A DNA stretch of 64,000 nucleotides from Siphlonurus alternatus. Lineage: Eukaryota > Arthropoda > Insecta > Ephemeroptera > Siphlonuridae. Position numbers and translations under genes: made by a program. Location of the stretch: positions 25,696,118-25,760,117 of the forward strand of contig OX463780.1 in the NCBI GenBank assembly GCA_949825025.1, written 5' to 3'. This document shows, one piece after another, positions 47,467 to 60,620 of the stretch (position 1 is the first letter of the stretch; each line of letters opens with the position of its first letter). The notes below the pieces were generated by a model. That model worked only from the letters and a program-made list of their open reading frames with translations. It was not told the DNA's origin and did no database searches.

Positions 47467-49655
47467 TGCTGCGAAGGACCGCTACCGCAGCAGAAGGGTC
47501 GGGAAAACGATACTTCGGAGGTAATTCTATAACAAATTCTCACACGTTTAGTATTGATTTCACATTTCGTATGGTTATGGTGTGATAAAGTGTATGCTGT
47601 CTGTGGTGGCTATTAATCTAAAAACAAAACATTTACAGTGCAGGGGGAATAAGAAGTCAAAAACCAGATAATATATATAGGATAATACTGCACAAATTCC
47701 TTTGCTCACAGACTGTAACGAAATAATACCTGCGGTGGATGGAATATTAAAGACAAGTATCAGTCAAGGATGATCAGGACTTCCATAATTCAGAGAGAAT
47801 AGAAACTTTTTTTTTTTTTTAATGACAACGTTTTCATGTAAAACACAAAAAATTTTCCTGAGAAGATTTTCTGCAAGTACTGTACCATGCAAGAAGTATC
47901 AGAGGGCGGTTTTTGGGAGTCAGAATTCTCCATCCACAGCATAGACTGACTATTATTAAATATCAGTGAGTGGCTGGGTTGATCATGCTCCAACCACCTG
48001 ACTTTTGGATTTTTTTTAATTTTATTTGTAGATATTATAGTGTTGTCTAGATATACACAGTATTTAACATTATAGTGTACAGTCACGTGCAAAAAAGAAA
48101 TATACGTACTTAAACCAAGATAAAACACGGATGTAAATAGTTGGAATGTGGTGATAAAACTGATGATATGCATTTTTTTTTTAACTCAACTTCTGCCATT
48201 ACGTAAGTTCTATATACCGTGGCATTGAGAGGTATCAAAAGATGCGAAAAAAACAAAAATAATGATAAAAAATTGTACGTTTTTACATTTCATGCATGAA
48301 AATGCAAGTATACTGTTCATCTAAAAAAAAAAATAATAATGCTATGTCGACGAACAAGATAATAAACTGAGCTGTAATAAACTGGTGTGTTATACAACAA
48401 AGATGACGACATTCGAGTGCATATCTTGCAAGGAGGTTCGTGACAGAATGCTGATGAGCCATTACCGGCAAATTAGGAGTGGTAATGATGATAATAACGT
48501 GAGGGAACTTAACAGCTGAGACTTCTTGTTCGCCGCCGGGCCTTGACTTGCTTAGCCCCACTATATATTGACATCGGTCATCTAGTGTATAAATAGTAGT
48601 GTATAAGTTATAGGTTTTGAGCTGCATGCTAAAATTACTGTCGATTTAATGGGATCCATGCCCTTCTTTAACATAAGGTGACGGTATGTGTGGCCATCGA
48701 TTGTTAGGGAAAATGCGAGGACTGTATACAATATCATCAAGAATTATAACTATTTTCTTTAAATATTTTTTTAGTATATTAAAAAAATAAGAAATGATTT
48801 ATACTACGCACGAAATATAAATTTTACATATTTTATACAATGAATGGAAAAACAAAAACATCGTCGTGATGTTTTCAAGGTAGTGGTTTGCTGCAAGCAG
48901 ATTTTTTTTAGTGTTAATTTTTATGGAACGATCGATCATCTTGGTTGTTTCAGATATCGTATACTTGATTTTTTTCTCTGTTGAAGACTTGATGATTTTC
49001 GAAGCACGGTGAATTATATTTTATAGACATGCCCGTCAGTTAGAGCCTCCAGAAGCTCTTCCAGTGTAGCGCCTTCAACTTGACACGTCCATGTTAAATC
49101 CCCATAACGTTGGATTGAAAGCTCATGCAGCACTTAATTTTTTACCACTAGGTCAAGATAAATTGCGTTAGAAAACTACTTTACATCAGACGATAAATCA
49201 AAGACCTTCTACATTCAATATAAAATGTTAATGCAAATGTAAAAAAGGGAATGGCTTGTAATTTTATTATGATATATGCAGTAGAAACATTCCTAAATGT
49301 TCTGTTGTTGTGTATACTGAAGGTGTTATTTTCAACCACCCCTTTATTATTTTTTGCTAATTTTTAAGTCCATAGTAATTAAATTATAGTAGGGGCTTTA
49401 CTGTTTTTATAAAGTTTATAATGTTTTTTTTTTATTTTTTGTTGTAAATCTTTATAGTGAATTACAGAGTTTGCGTGTTTGGACATGCGTGTTCTCTCGA
49501 TAATCCATCAACCTAATGGTTAGCTTGTAAAATACACTTGTGGTTGCTGTTGTTGGAAAGTTGAACTCTTATTATTTCAACTATCATCTTATTGTTGTCA
49601 TAAAAATGAATGCATGGAGTTTCGGTTTACGACTGATAATGCACCACCATGTAGG
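47467..49655. other. Intergenic sequence, no gene recognised
   Basis: Mixed AT-rich sequence; short open frames show no family resemblance. Confidence 0.4.
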
Positions 49656-50098
49656 GTTATGGTCAATAAGACTGGGACATTTGCTGCATGGAGTGTTCAT
49701 CAGTCCGCTCACCTGCATGGCTTATGTGACAACACAGCTTAAGCTAAGATAAGGTGACTCACACCCCTACCTAACCACAATAGACAATAATGGTTGCATT
49801 TTTTTATTTCATAATTATAGTTTAGAAAATATGTACATACAATTGTGCTTTTCTGATTTTTTTTCACATTTTTAGGAGTGCGGGAACTAATTTTAAAAAA
49901 ATATTTAAAATATCTGAATTAGGATGGTACACCTGATGCAATCAGAAAAAATCAGAAAAGCATAATTTTATGTATATTTTCTAATTATGAAATAAAAAAA
50001 TGCAACCATTATTGTCTAATAGACTACGTTGCCGGTCAGAATGACTTATACCACTCCAACTCATGTGCGCCAAGTGTCCCAGTCTTATTGACCATAAC
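49656..50098. repeat. Outer inverted repeat around family A-like element
   Basis: 24-bp perfect inverted repeat (GTTATGGTCAATAAGACTGG at 49656-49675, inverse at 50079-50098, continuing four more bases) enclosing the element at 49781-50018. Probably an older transposon hosting a younger one. Confidence 0.7.
49781..50018. mobile_element. Family A-like inverted-repeat element, diverged copy 5
   Basis: 238 bp, ends TAGACAATAATGGTTGCATT and inverse. The interior keeps the family A layout (TTCTGATTTTTTTTCACATT ... GCGGGAACTAATTTTAAAA) but has lost the ATGGATAG inner repeat and most of the core. Confidence 0.75.
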
Positions 50099-50119
50099 TG
50101 TACTTTACATGTGCATGCA

Positions 50120-52900
50120 GGCGCAGATCCGGGCCCTTCTCATTCCCCCCCCCCTCCCCGAAATCTTGGATTTAATTGGGCAATATAGACATTTCCCCCA
50201 CTCCATTTTTTTTTTTTTTTTTAATTTGGCTTAGGAAGACTGCTCTCTTTCCCCCTTCCCTCCCCCGAATTTGGTTCTCGAATCGCGCCTTCATGCCATG
50301 CATGGGCACATTTATAGAATAATAAGTATTATTATAATACATTCTTCAGGCTGGCGCTTCTCGAGCGGTTTATTTTGGGATCCGATCTTATAATTATTAT
50401 TATTTCGATTAATTAATTACTGTTATCGGCATTGTGACAAAAATCGATTTATGTTCAATTTTATTATGAAGATTTCTGTTCACAGATAGATATATGTTGA
50501 CTTAGAAATTTGAATAGATTTTAGCATATAAAATTTTAGTACCAGCTAGATTTCAGATTTAACACTGGAATTTGATATCAAATTTAGTACTGGTAGACTA
50601 AAATCTATGCCAAGAGTTCAGATCCTTGGGAATATATAGCATCCATATATATACGCAGTATTATAATATATCGTGTTTCTTGTTTATCGTCAAGTACTGT
50701 GCCATGTTATCACCAAAACTATCATATTTTTTAATAATCAAATGTTTGATCATACAGACATTTCAGAATATAAAAAGTTGAAGTCATATGTATCATTTTG
50801 TACACTGCGGCCATAACAAATATATCATCACATGCAGCGAGATTTAATCCTGTGACACATGATCATATTGATCTCGGCCTATCTTGCGCCAAATTTATTT
50901 CTAATGTCGGCGCTCTGAAGATTTAGTTTTATTATACTCACATAAATTGTTTAGGATATCATTTTCATATAAAAGATACCAGAGAGTTCCACCAATGTTT
51001 TATGTATGTATATGAGTGTTAGAAAATAATATTATAAGCAGATTTTCGTACCTCAAAAAAGTTCTTGTATGTGTACTTTTCGATGAAATTAGACCTTATT
51101 ATTGTTATAAATATCTATATATAGCAGATAGTACCGTTTATTTTATTTTTTTTATATATATATATTTTTTTTTGCAGGGATAAGAAAATAAAAAGAAATT
51201 TAGAACCAAAAGTATACCTTCACAGACCTAGAAAGCTTCTTAAATACATTTTACTGTATAGCACAATATAACCGTATATAATTATGCATGATTTTTATTA
51301 TTTTCAACTGAATTTAATATATTAATTATACAGCACTGTATTATGTCACTATTACATATTATTTAGTTTTGTTGTAAGTGTACTCTACTTAAAAATAGAT
51401 AAAAAAAGTTTGATACTGGGTGCAATGTGCAAATTGAATAAAATACAATTTCAATTCTGTGTCTCGAATTAGATTATCTATTTATTATACTGTATTGTGT
51501 TTAATGTAATTTTATGTAATGTTTATTACATTATGATACACATTTTGGTTCTAGAAAAGTACTATTATATTATAATATAAAGTCCTGTGTACTATAGAAA
51601 ACGAAGGTGGATCCCATTAATTGCAATTCACATGCATGGCATGCAGTATCGTATATAATACATATTGTTATGACAGTATACTTGCGGCTGAAGAACGCCG
51701 TGTACTTACTTTACAATGTACATACAGTGCCGTAATGCGAGTCACGCTGCTGCACGGCCCGACATGCACGCACACTCCATGACTGCTGCTGGCGTGGCGC
51801 CTTAATCGATACGTCGGGCGCCGCATGCTCTGAGTTAGGCGCCACCCTCGTATACTACCATGTAGAGCCTCCTCGTGTACTCGCATTTTAATAAAAAAAA
51901 AAAGTTGTTAGCATGATTTTAATTATACTGATGTGGATGTCAAAATATAAAACTACATTAATTGCTGAATTGTATTAAATTATGGTCATTCCTGTGCATA
52001 AATAATATATAATTTTAAGGGTTATCAAATAAGCATATTTTTAACACGAAATAGATCAATAATTAGTTTATGTCTCTTTCATTAACTCGAGATCTTTTGA
52101 ACTTGCCCCCTTGATTTTGATAAAACCTGCATGTCAGAGGACGTAAAATTCGCCATCAATGGTGCATCATGGTATACAAATTTTGTAGTGAATCTGTCTT
52201 ACTTTGTACATTATGCCATGGCATACAAAATTTGCAGTGAATCTGTCTTACCTTGATTTTATTAAAATTAAGTTTACAAGTGACTAATTTTTAGAACTTT
52301 CTCGAATATTAAAAATTAAATTCATTCGATATCTTCTTTAATATTTGAGAGGACTACGGAGTACCTGAGGTTAATCGATACAAATATTCTTATTTATACG
52401 GCGCAGTAAAACACTTTGAGTGCGAATATATACGTGACCAATGAGTTTATTTGACTCGGTGAGTGTTTACATTGGAGTCCACTCAAATTGAATGAGAATT
52501 CACTTTTCATTGAGAGGAGGTTGACACGTCATCATTGCCAGCAATTATTTGATCAGCTGCATTACAGTCTCTCATTCTCGCAGTTTCTTGCAGCGACGAT
52601 TTTTTTACCAAAGTATACAGCACGTAAAAAAATATTTAGTCAATAATTACAGGTTTTCAGACGAACAGCTTTAAACAATTTAACTTGTGTCCAACATTTG
52701 CTTGGAAACGCTTTACAAATGCGATGAGTCTTTTAATATCAAAGTGGGTGAACATATAGCAGCTATTAAAATATGAAGTAAGTGGGCGCATGTCATATGA
52801 AGCTAAATAATATGATAATATTATATGTAATAGGGTTTGATTAAAAAAATAAAAAAAAATAAAAAAAAATATGTAATATTGCGCCTAAAGCATCAGCCAC
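50120..52900. other. Intergenic sequence
   Basis: Holds a C/T-rich low-complexity stretch (50140-50270), a GC-richer island at 51670-51890 whose minus strand ends in a donor-like AAA|GTAAGT, a 40-bp direct duplication (about 52168-52208 and 52218-52258), and a GC-richer stretch at 52430-52600. No coding gene is supported. Confidence 0.35.
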
Positions 52901-52989
52901 GGTATTTATATATTACTAACTTGGACCAAGATGTATAATTATAAGCTTCTCTTGCGAACTTCTCGATCTCCAACAGACAAAAGTTAATA

Positions 52990-53236
52990 CATTAACTTCT
53001 CGAATTGACCTACTGAAGGGAAAATAATTTGCGTATATTGTTAAGTTGACTGGCCAATCTGAGAGTTGGTTCGATTCAATTAGCGTGGCGATGGAGCCCC
53101 CTGAGGACGTCTGCTGCTGCTGCTGATTTGACTCCGGGCCAAAAGCAACTCTGCGCTGGTTGAGGCGCCGCCCGAGACCACTCCGATTGTTATCGCACCA
53201 AATATTTGGGTCAGCCTCGAGCAAACCAATCGATCC
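52990..53236 (-). CDS. Possible coding exon, unknown protein
   Basis: After a possible acceptor (CGTGTAG at 53243-53237) the minus strand is open: GSIGLLEADPNIWCDNNRSG, then an Arg-rich stretch, RVAFGPESNQQQQQTSSGG and SIATLIESNQ. Composition and GC rise look exon-like and the polyQ uses CAGCAG codons. No family is recognised and neither donor nor neighbouring exons are clear. Confidence 0.25.
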
Positions 53237-53239
53237 CTA

Positions 53240-56200
53240 CACGGTCAAATATATCAACTCAATTAATTAATAATAAAGTCAAGAAACTTTGAAATTGAAT
53301 ATTAGCTTTCCATACATGTTTATAAATTCCAAGCTCGTTTTATATAAAAAAATTGCTCTCCTGAAATCAATTTAATGAGCGTTTTTTTTTTTCTTTTTGT
53401 AGTAAAAATGCATGTGAAATAATAAAATAAAGCAATTTAAAATAAAAAAAAGCCATTATCGAACATATTGGGAGTGATTCACAAAAGAGTTGACTATAGA
53501 AATTTAGAAATATATTCAGGTTTGCGCCTGCTCAATGATAATAAACGTGATTTGTGTCCGTTTGTGAGAAAGAGGGATCTTTGTTTCAAATCGCTCCCAT
53601 TTATTTATTAGTTTGAATAAACGTTGTAACGGGTTTGAAGTTTTATTATTAAAGTAAATAGAAGTAAATGCTAAACACAAACTGGTGTGGGAAGTAGTTT
53701 ATGCAATTGAGTGATACAGTGAATTAAGTTCAATAGAAGCTAATGTATAATAGTTTTACAAAAGTATTTTATTTATTATTTTTTTTTTTGACAGTGTAGC
53801 TTGCTGCATATAAGAAATCACAAGCATTCACAGCACATATCGATGCCGGCATTTTGCAATTTAAATGTTTTTCAAAGCTTGCTTTTGGAGACCAATGCTA
53901 TTCTATTGTCCTTTTTCTGTGAATTGACAAAAGGCAAAAGGTTGACTTTTTTTATTGCAACGTTCTGAATTTTAATATAAAACTAGCGTATCAAATCAAT
54001 TCAATATTTTTTATAAACTAATTATTTTCCAAAGGCTAAATTGAGAAATTTTTCACTATGAAAGTAATACCGTTAAATTTTCAATAACAATAATAATTAC
54101 ATTTTATTATTATATAACTTACCGTGTTGAAACTTCGCCAGGCTAAAACTTTCACTCTATATAAATATATATAAACAGCAATTGCACACTTTATAAGTCA
54201 AACAAATTTTCACCCTTGCTGTAAGTTTATTATTAATTATTTCGTTGTGCTGAAAGATTGAGAGAGTGAGAGAGAGTGCTCTAAAAGTTAACACGCTAGC
54301 TCCGCACGAATTGCGATTTGATGCTGAAGAGCTGGGAGATTTACTTGATCGAACGAGATTTCCTGTCTGCTGCTTTGATTTTATACACCAAGATTTTCAA
54401 GTATTTTTTACACTTCTGGTGTACGCTTCATTAAAAGGTACCTTAAATAAGTATTTCACTAGGTGTTTCAGAAGCCCTTGCGTATTGAAAACGTTTCGTG
54501 TTTTTAATTTAAATGACATTCAAAAAACTTATTTTGTTTCTGCTATGAAAGAATACACGATAATTTTATTGTTTAAACTTTAAATCCATTGTTTTGAAAC
54601 ACGAAATAATGAAGTGTTTTCAAATAAAGGGTATTTTCGAAACACTTTGGGCGCACACTTATTATTAGTGAAACATATAAGCGTGATATTATACTATATT
54701 ATAAGAAAAAAAGTTTATCGACAGGTAGTAAAGAAAAGTGGCTATTATATTAAATTTATTTGTATTTTGGCAATATTGTGTCTGCCTGGCTTTACAGAAG
54801 AAATTTGATACGAGTGCAATGCATCATATAACATCGGTGCATGATTGAAAAGTATAAACATTCCCACCTCGTACCCAACGATTCTCTATCCAGTATAAAC
54901 AATTCTTGCCTCGTACCCCCATCATGAAAATAATGACATTGTTTTGTGCCATATGGTATACATTTCACCTCCCTGAAATACTAAGGTAAAACGGGACGTC
55001 ATAGCCTCTACATTTGAACGTGATAAATATACCATTAATAGTTTTATGGCAACATTAGAAAACTGTATTCAGAATTGATAGAATTCATGAATGGAATATA
55101 AATACATTATTTAAAGCCCTAAAGTTTAAGAACTGTGTGTAACTGTATAGTATATATTATAGAGAAATAAGTTATGGTGCAAGCAAAAATAATATGTAAT
55201 ATAACTTTTAATACTGCACTGTTGCTAAAAGAATGTTCCCTTGCGTGAGATTTGTAGTTTGCAATGCTTGGTTTTAATATGCTTACGTTAGTTAATGCCG
55301 TCTTTTTGAAACTTAATTTAGTGAATTGAAGTAAATGAGATATTATCATAATAATTGCCGAATTTCATTTTTTTTATATGTTGAATTCTCCAATCAGCTT
55401 TTGTCATTTTTAACAGTTTTATAATTAATGCATCATCATGTTTGTTATAATGCGTGTCCATTAATAACAAAGTCTAATCCATCATGCAGAATAGTGCTGG
55501 ACATTTAAACTGAATGTGGTAAAGGATCAAAGCGGACAGAGCAGAAAAGGTACAAAATATGATTTTAATTTCATTTTAAGCCATATTTGCACAATTTGGT
55601 GATAGTTTAATTTACACACACCCCTATAATGGAAAAGAGCCTCCGAATCCACAACAATCATGGCATATGCATGCAGCATGCAGACTGTCAATATATACGA
55701 CCGCATATTAAATTACTGAATTATATCTCAGAAATTAGATTACTACAACACAATGCCAAAGCTTTGAACGCACAGATCTGTGTTGTACTTCATCCCTTGT
55801 CCGTTGACCCTGAATGACCTCTAGGTACAGGTACGGTTGCGAGCGTAAATTGATTATTAGCTAAAGGTCAGACTACCTTTGTGGTGTCCACCGCGCGCGT
55901 TCCTTTGCCAAGATAAGTTAACACAAGACTTGAGCCTCATCAAGTGTATAGCTGAGTTACGTGCCGCACAAAACAAGATGAAAAAACAACGTTGGATTAA
56001 CTCAAACTCGGGTAAAGTTTTCCTCGTGCCAACATGGGAAAACTAATGTTGTTATCCTTTCTATAAAAAAGTTCAAGTTGCCACGCCCTCTTTACAAAGT
56101 GACAATAATATATGGGAAATATTTGCTTTATTTTACGATCAGCTGCTTAAGTTCTCCATAATCTTAAATGTTTACCACTGACTGTACCAACTGTTTATAA

Positions 56201-56330
56201 AATTGTATACCTAAATAATTTCTCTCTGTTTTATTCTGGCTGCACATGGTTGTCGACCTATAAAGACAAGCTAATCAATTCAATTTAATCTCCAATGTTG
56301 TAACCAGAAATATATATAAATAAATATATA
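53240..56330. other. Intergenic sequence
   Basis: No gene recognised. The stretch 55860-56060 is less AT-rich and has TGTGGT, AGATAAG and E-box-like motifs, a plausible enhancer. Confidence 0.35.
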
Positions 56331-56334
56331 TATT

Positions 56335-56413
56335 TAAAGCTAAATAATAACAATTGGAGTGAACGGTTTATCGTCTTCGAATATTCACTTCAATTGCTAT
56401 TATTTAGCTTTAG
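56335..56413 (+). ncRNA. miRNA-like hairpin candidate
   Basis: About 28-30 bp stem (AAAGCTAAATAATAACAATT ... pairs with AATTGCTATTATTTAGCTTT) with one A-C mismatch and one G-U pair on the plus-strand RNA, and a 20-nt loop. Size and shape suit an animal pre-miRNA; the mature sequence is not one I recognise. A tiny palindromic transposon is the alternative. Confidence 0.4.
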
Positions 56414-56611
56414 TCTATATGAGTGAACATCACATCTACGCACTAACCATCGAACCCTGCATGATCGATAAAATAATAGAAGACTCTTCTATATCCCTCT
56501 CTGGGATAACTTCCGCCATGCACTTACTACTTCCGGTAGACTTTTTCCCCCTATATAGGAGTATACTTCTGCACACTCAACATTTTTTCAGTCAAGACTA
56601 CCGTCATTTAA

Positions 56612-57008
56612 GGTAGAGATAATGTCGGTCAGCTGTTTTTTTTTTTTTTTTTAGCTCCATTTGATTAACATGTAAACCTTAGCAAATTCACAAAAATTCT
56701 GAAATTTTTTTGAGAGACATGCAGATATTAGTACCTAAAAGCCATAGAAAAAAATTTCAAAACAATTTAACGAGCCGATTTTGTTTAATTAATTTATTTA
56801 ATTTTCAGCATAGGGCTTTCCCATGGAGAGACAAACTAAAAAATTAATTAAAAAAAATCGGCTCGTTAAATTGTTTTGAAATTTTTCTGTGGCTTATAGG
56901 CACTAATATCTGCCTCTCAAAAAAATTTCAGAATTTTTGTGAATTTGCTAAGGTTTACATGTTAATCAAATGGAGCTAAAAAAACAGCTGACCGACGTTA
57001 TCTCTACC
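56612..57008. mobile_element. TTAA-flanked palindrome, family C copy 2
   Basis: 397 bp between TTAA sites (56608-56611, 57009-57012). Terminus GGTAGAGATAATGTCGGTCA and its inverse match family C copy 1, as does the CAGCTG that follows, but the interior is unrelated. The centre includes CATGGAGAGACAAA near 56830. Non-coding. Confidence 0.88.
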
Positions 57009-57012
57009 TTAA

Positions 57013-60000
57013 TACACAAAAAAAGTTGAATCATCATTAAAAACGTTGCAAAGTTTTTATCGGCTTAATGTTCCGTTAAATTTTGCTACCACACCCTCTC
57101 GGATATATTTCTTTGTGTGAAGCGGCGTAGCAAAAAAGTGCACGAGTTTCATCGATTTTTACGTAGAAAAATTTTTCTTGTGGCTTTACGTGTAATTAAT
57201 AACTATCTTGTGGTCAGTTAAGGAAAGGAAAAGTTTTTGGCAGCATCAGACCAGTTAAAACTTTGTTTATGAGAAACGGGTTATCATCTACTTCTTTACG
57301 TGTAAAGTGCTCATTCAAAACTTTTTGTTAAGTTTAGGTTTAGATGCGTATGGAAAGCTCAAATGGATTAATTTAATTATGAAAATCATAAAAATTTGTC
57401 AACATTTTTTTTTTTACTTTTTATAATTACTTTATTTACAAAACGAGAGCAATAAAGCTATTAAAGTTAACCGAAAATGGCAATTACATTGAGGTATTAT
57501 TATATTCCAACACTTGAATCAAATAAAATTTAATTTTTTTAAATTTTTATGAATTTTCGTAGCATGCACTCAATCTAAATACATTCCATGTACAATGCAA
57601 GACATAATTAAACTGCATCATGTAAAAAAGTACAATAATTCGCTTATATAAATATTCTTACACGGGCAATACTAATATCTTGATATTATAAGCATTAAAA
57701 TACACAATTATTTTATAATGGACTGCAGCGACTGCTTGCAGTTAAATTGAAGCTAAAAAAAAAAAGCTGCAAGGCTATTTGTGGCAGGAAATACCAGCAT
57801 ATAAAGCAGTCAGAAGGGTGAGAAGGTCATGGGGGGTGATATCAATCCTTTAATAAAGGTGAGAGTGGTCACGATAAGGGGGTGAACAGCTGTTTTCATT
57901 GTTGGCCAGTAATTTATTCAGCCAAACCGTTTTCATGGCTCGCAAAGACGTTTGTTGAAGGCTGGCGGAGTTGATTAACCCCCGCTGCGCATTCTTCCTC
58001 CCCACATGCAGCCCTGCGATTTATAGCGATATTATATATTATAGTGGGATGCCCCGCGGGAGGTTTATACTCTGACCTAGCGAATGAAGAACTGATGTGA
58101 GAATAATAATGTCAACTCAATTTGGTTGCATTCCATGCAGAGTTATTTATCATCCATAATGCATAATTATAAACAAATATTATATAATAAATATATAATA
58201 ATATAATATGTTAATATCATATAGTGATAAGACGTATGTTTTATAATAAAAGATGTTATAATATTGTAGAGGTATATATTATAAGAATATATTGTATAAT
58301 ATAATATATATTCACCCACTTTCACAATTTGTTAACAAAATAACAACCAAAAATGTTTTTTTTTCTGATTTTTTTTTTTAATTTTTTACTTCATGCAGCA
58401 GATGAACAGTTGTTCATCTTCATATTTTGGTCTGAAAATATTTTCTGTTATCCATGAATCGAAAAATAAGAAGCAAAAGTCTTGCCACTGTTATGACAAT
58501 AATCCTTACATTAACTGTTAATTTATGGCAATTTAAGCTCTGGTAATGGTGTCCTTTTTTAGTAATTGAAGACATGAGAAGTAATCTTATATTTAAATTA
58601 TTATTTAAATAGGAAAAACAACTACAAACTTGCATATATTATTATTATATATTATAATTACAACCAACTATATAAACATTATGCAGTTTTTTCATGAAAC
58701 AACTTGTTCTTATATTAAATACTTATAAATAATTTTCGTAATATGGATATGTAATACAATATTTGAAAGATGAGTCAGACACAAAAAACTAAAGATGTTC
58801 ATGTTACTTATAAATATCCATTTAACCCATTTTCTTGGAGGTATATAAAAAATGCATTATAAAATTGCTAAAATATAAGTTCTTTATGGAGTGTAATCAG
58901 CAAGAACAGGCTACCGTTCTCTTTATGTGCCCAACATAAAAGGAGCAAACTTTTCTATGCGGCAACCAACTTTTATTTTAAACTTTTATATTATTTGCAA
59001 CTTTTTCAACTGCACGGTAAAACTTAGTCCTTTTATAATAGGAAATAGGAAGTTAGCCAATCATTTTTTTTTTTCAACAGATCCGTTCCTTTCATCATAC
59101 CAATCCAGTAATTTATTAAATTAATTCTTTAATTTATGATTAGATTAAGTCATCTTACTATTGATAGAAATGCATACTACTTTCTTTCAAATACAATTTT
59201 TTAGCCTATTTTTTTATACAATATATAAAATATTTACCTTTAGTGTTTAAATTGAATTATTAGACAGGATAAAGCTGCCAGCACTTTATTAAATTTGTTA
59301 TGTGCCTCGCATATAATACTGTTAGTATTGTTAACGAATTTAAACTCCTACATGATGAGTAATATTGTTTCCAAACATGGTCATTTAATATTGTTACGGT
59401 AAACTCGATCAAATTATATACAATAAATTATAATTTATGATTGATTATCTATAGAGGCTATAAATAAATGCAAAAACTGCCAACACATTTTGCCTTGTTG
59501 AATATGATTGATAAATGAACTTCTATGCGATTGTAACAATTATTGTATTCTAAAATTTCTAAATTCTATATTTTAACAGCGCGCAACAAGAAACAAAGAG
59601 TAGATAATAAGAGTATATATATGATTAGATAATGCTTAAATTGCTATTATATATTAGAGATTATCATTAAAAGTTATATTATAATCTAACAAATCTGCAG
59701 AACGTAGAATAATATACTAGGTGTATAAATAATTATATATAATAATTTTCAAATGTAAATATATAAAAGCCTATGTAACTCGAATTTGGGGCACCATACC
59801 CTATATTATAATTATACTGCTGTAGTAAAGATGTAAAATCAAGTAATTTACATAACATCACACACATATTTGAAAATATATTATATTATAGAAATATTAT
59901 TAATATAATATAAGATTCCGGTTGACGTTATTTGCTGTTGTAATTGTTTTATCAGCGGCGCCTGTTTCACTGGTTGTTTTATTTTCTCACGCATTTGAAT

Positions 60001-60262
60001 TAAGTCAAATCTGAATCAGTTGATCGTAAAACATGTCAGAAGCCCACTAGGTAATTAAAAACTATTTTGTTTTGACTGGCCTCTTAATTGGTCGACCTCG
60101 CTGCACTCCCCTTGTGACATCCGCCGGTGTGTTGTATGCGTGCATTGTCGTAGCTTCCCTCACAATCCACCTGATTTCGCAATGTGACGAGTGTCAGCGC
60201 ATTTTCTCTCATGGAAATCTTACGTACGTGTAACCTTCATACTCATGAATGGTATACATAGG
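57013..60262. other. Intergenic sequence with one GC-richer island
   Basis: No coding exon supported. The block at about 57780-58030 is clearly less AT-rich, without a sustained frame or splice signals, and may be a conserved non-coding enhancer. Confidence 0.35.
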
Positions 60263-60375
60263 TCTGTTAGTAAATACACAATCAGAAAGAATCGATTTTT
60301 ATTAATGAACCTTCTATACATGAAACATAAGGTTCATCAATTCTTTCTGATTGTGTATTTATTTACGAACAGAGC
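60263..60375. repeat. Long hairpin (about 45-bp arms)
   Basis: AATACACAATCAGAAAGAAT (60273-60292) and its inverse (60339-60358) form the core of a 113-nt foldback that also pairs TGAACCTT / AAGGTTCA near the 15-nt loop. It could be a small MITE or a hairpin RNA precursor. Confidence 0.7.
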
Positions 60376-60479
60376 TTATAATGTTTCCTACAGTCTTTCA
60401 AGCCAGATTGCATTGGAAATGGAAATGACTACCCACAATAATTCAAACATTTCACAGGTAAATATGTAAAAAATGGTGT

Positions 60480-60620
60480 CACATTTTTTACGGTGTAGCT
60501 ACAGCAGGGTGGCGAGACACCAGCTGTAATTAGCCCCCTCCTCGCCGCATCCTTTGTCCCATCAAGCAGACGCCGGCGCCTGAGAGATGCTGAGTAGCAA
60601 CCAAGCTTTTTCCTGCTTTC
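60480..60620. promoter_or_regulatory. Possible enhancer-like GC-richer block
   Basis: Contains CAGCTG, TAATTA, CCTTTGTCCC and GCCGGCGCC within 120 bp of otherwise AT-rich DNA, without an open frame. The motif cluster suggests a cis-regulatory element; inference. Confidence 0.25.

Noticed and set aside
51668..51886. Arg/Ser-rich minus-strand frame
   Set aside because: GC-rich composition alone gives the open frame; no protein family is evident. Kept only as a possible promoter or UTR island.
54266..54583. Plus-strand frame of 105 codons
   Set aside because: No family resemblance; the second half is AT-rich and low in complexity, and splice signals are unclear.
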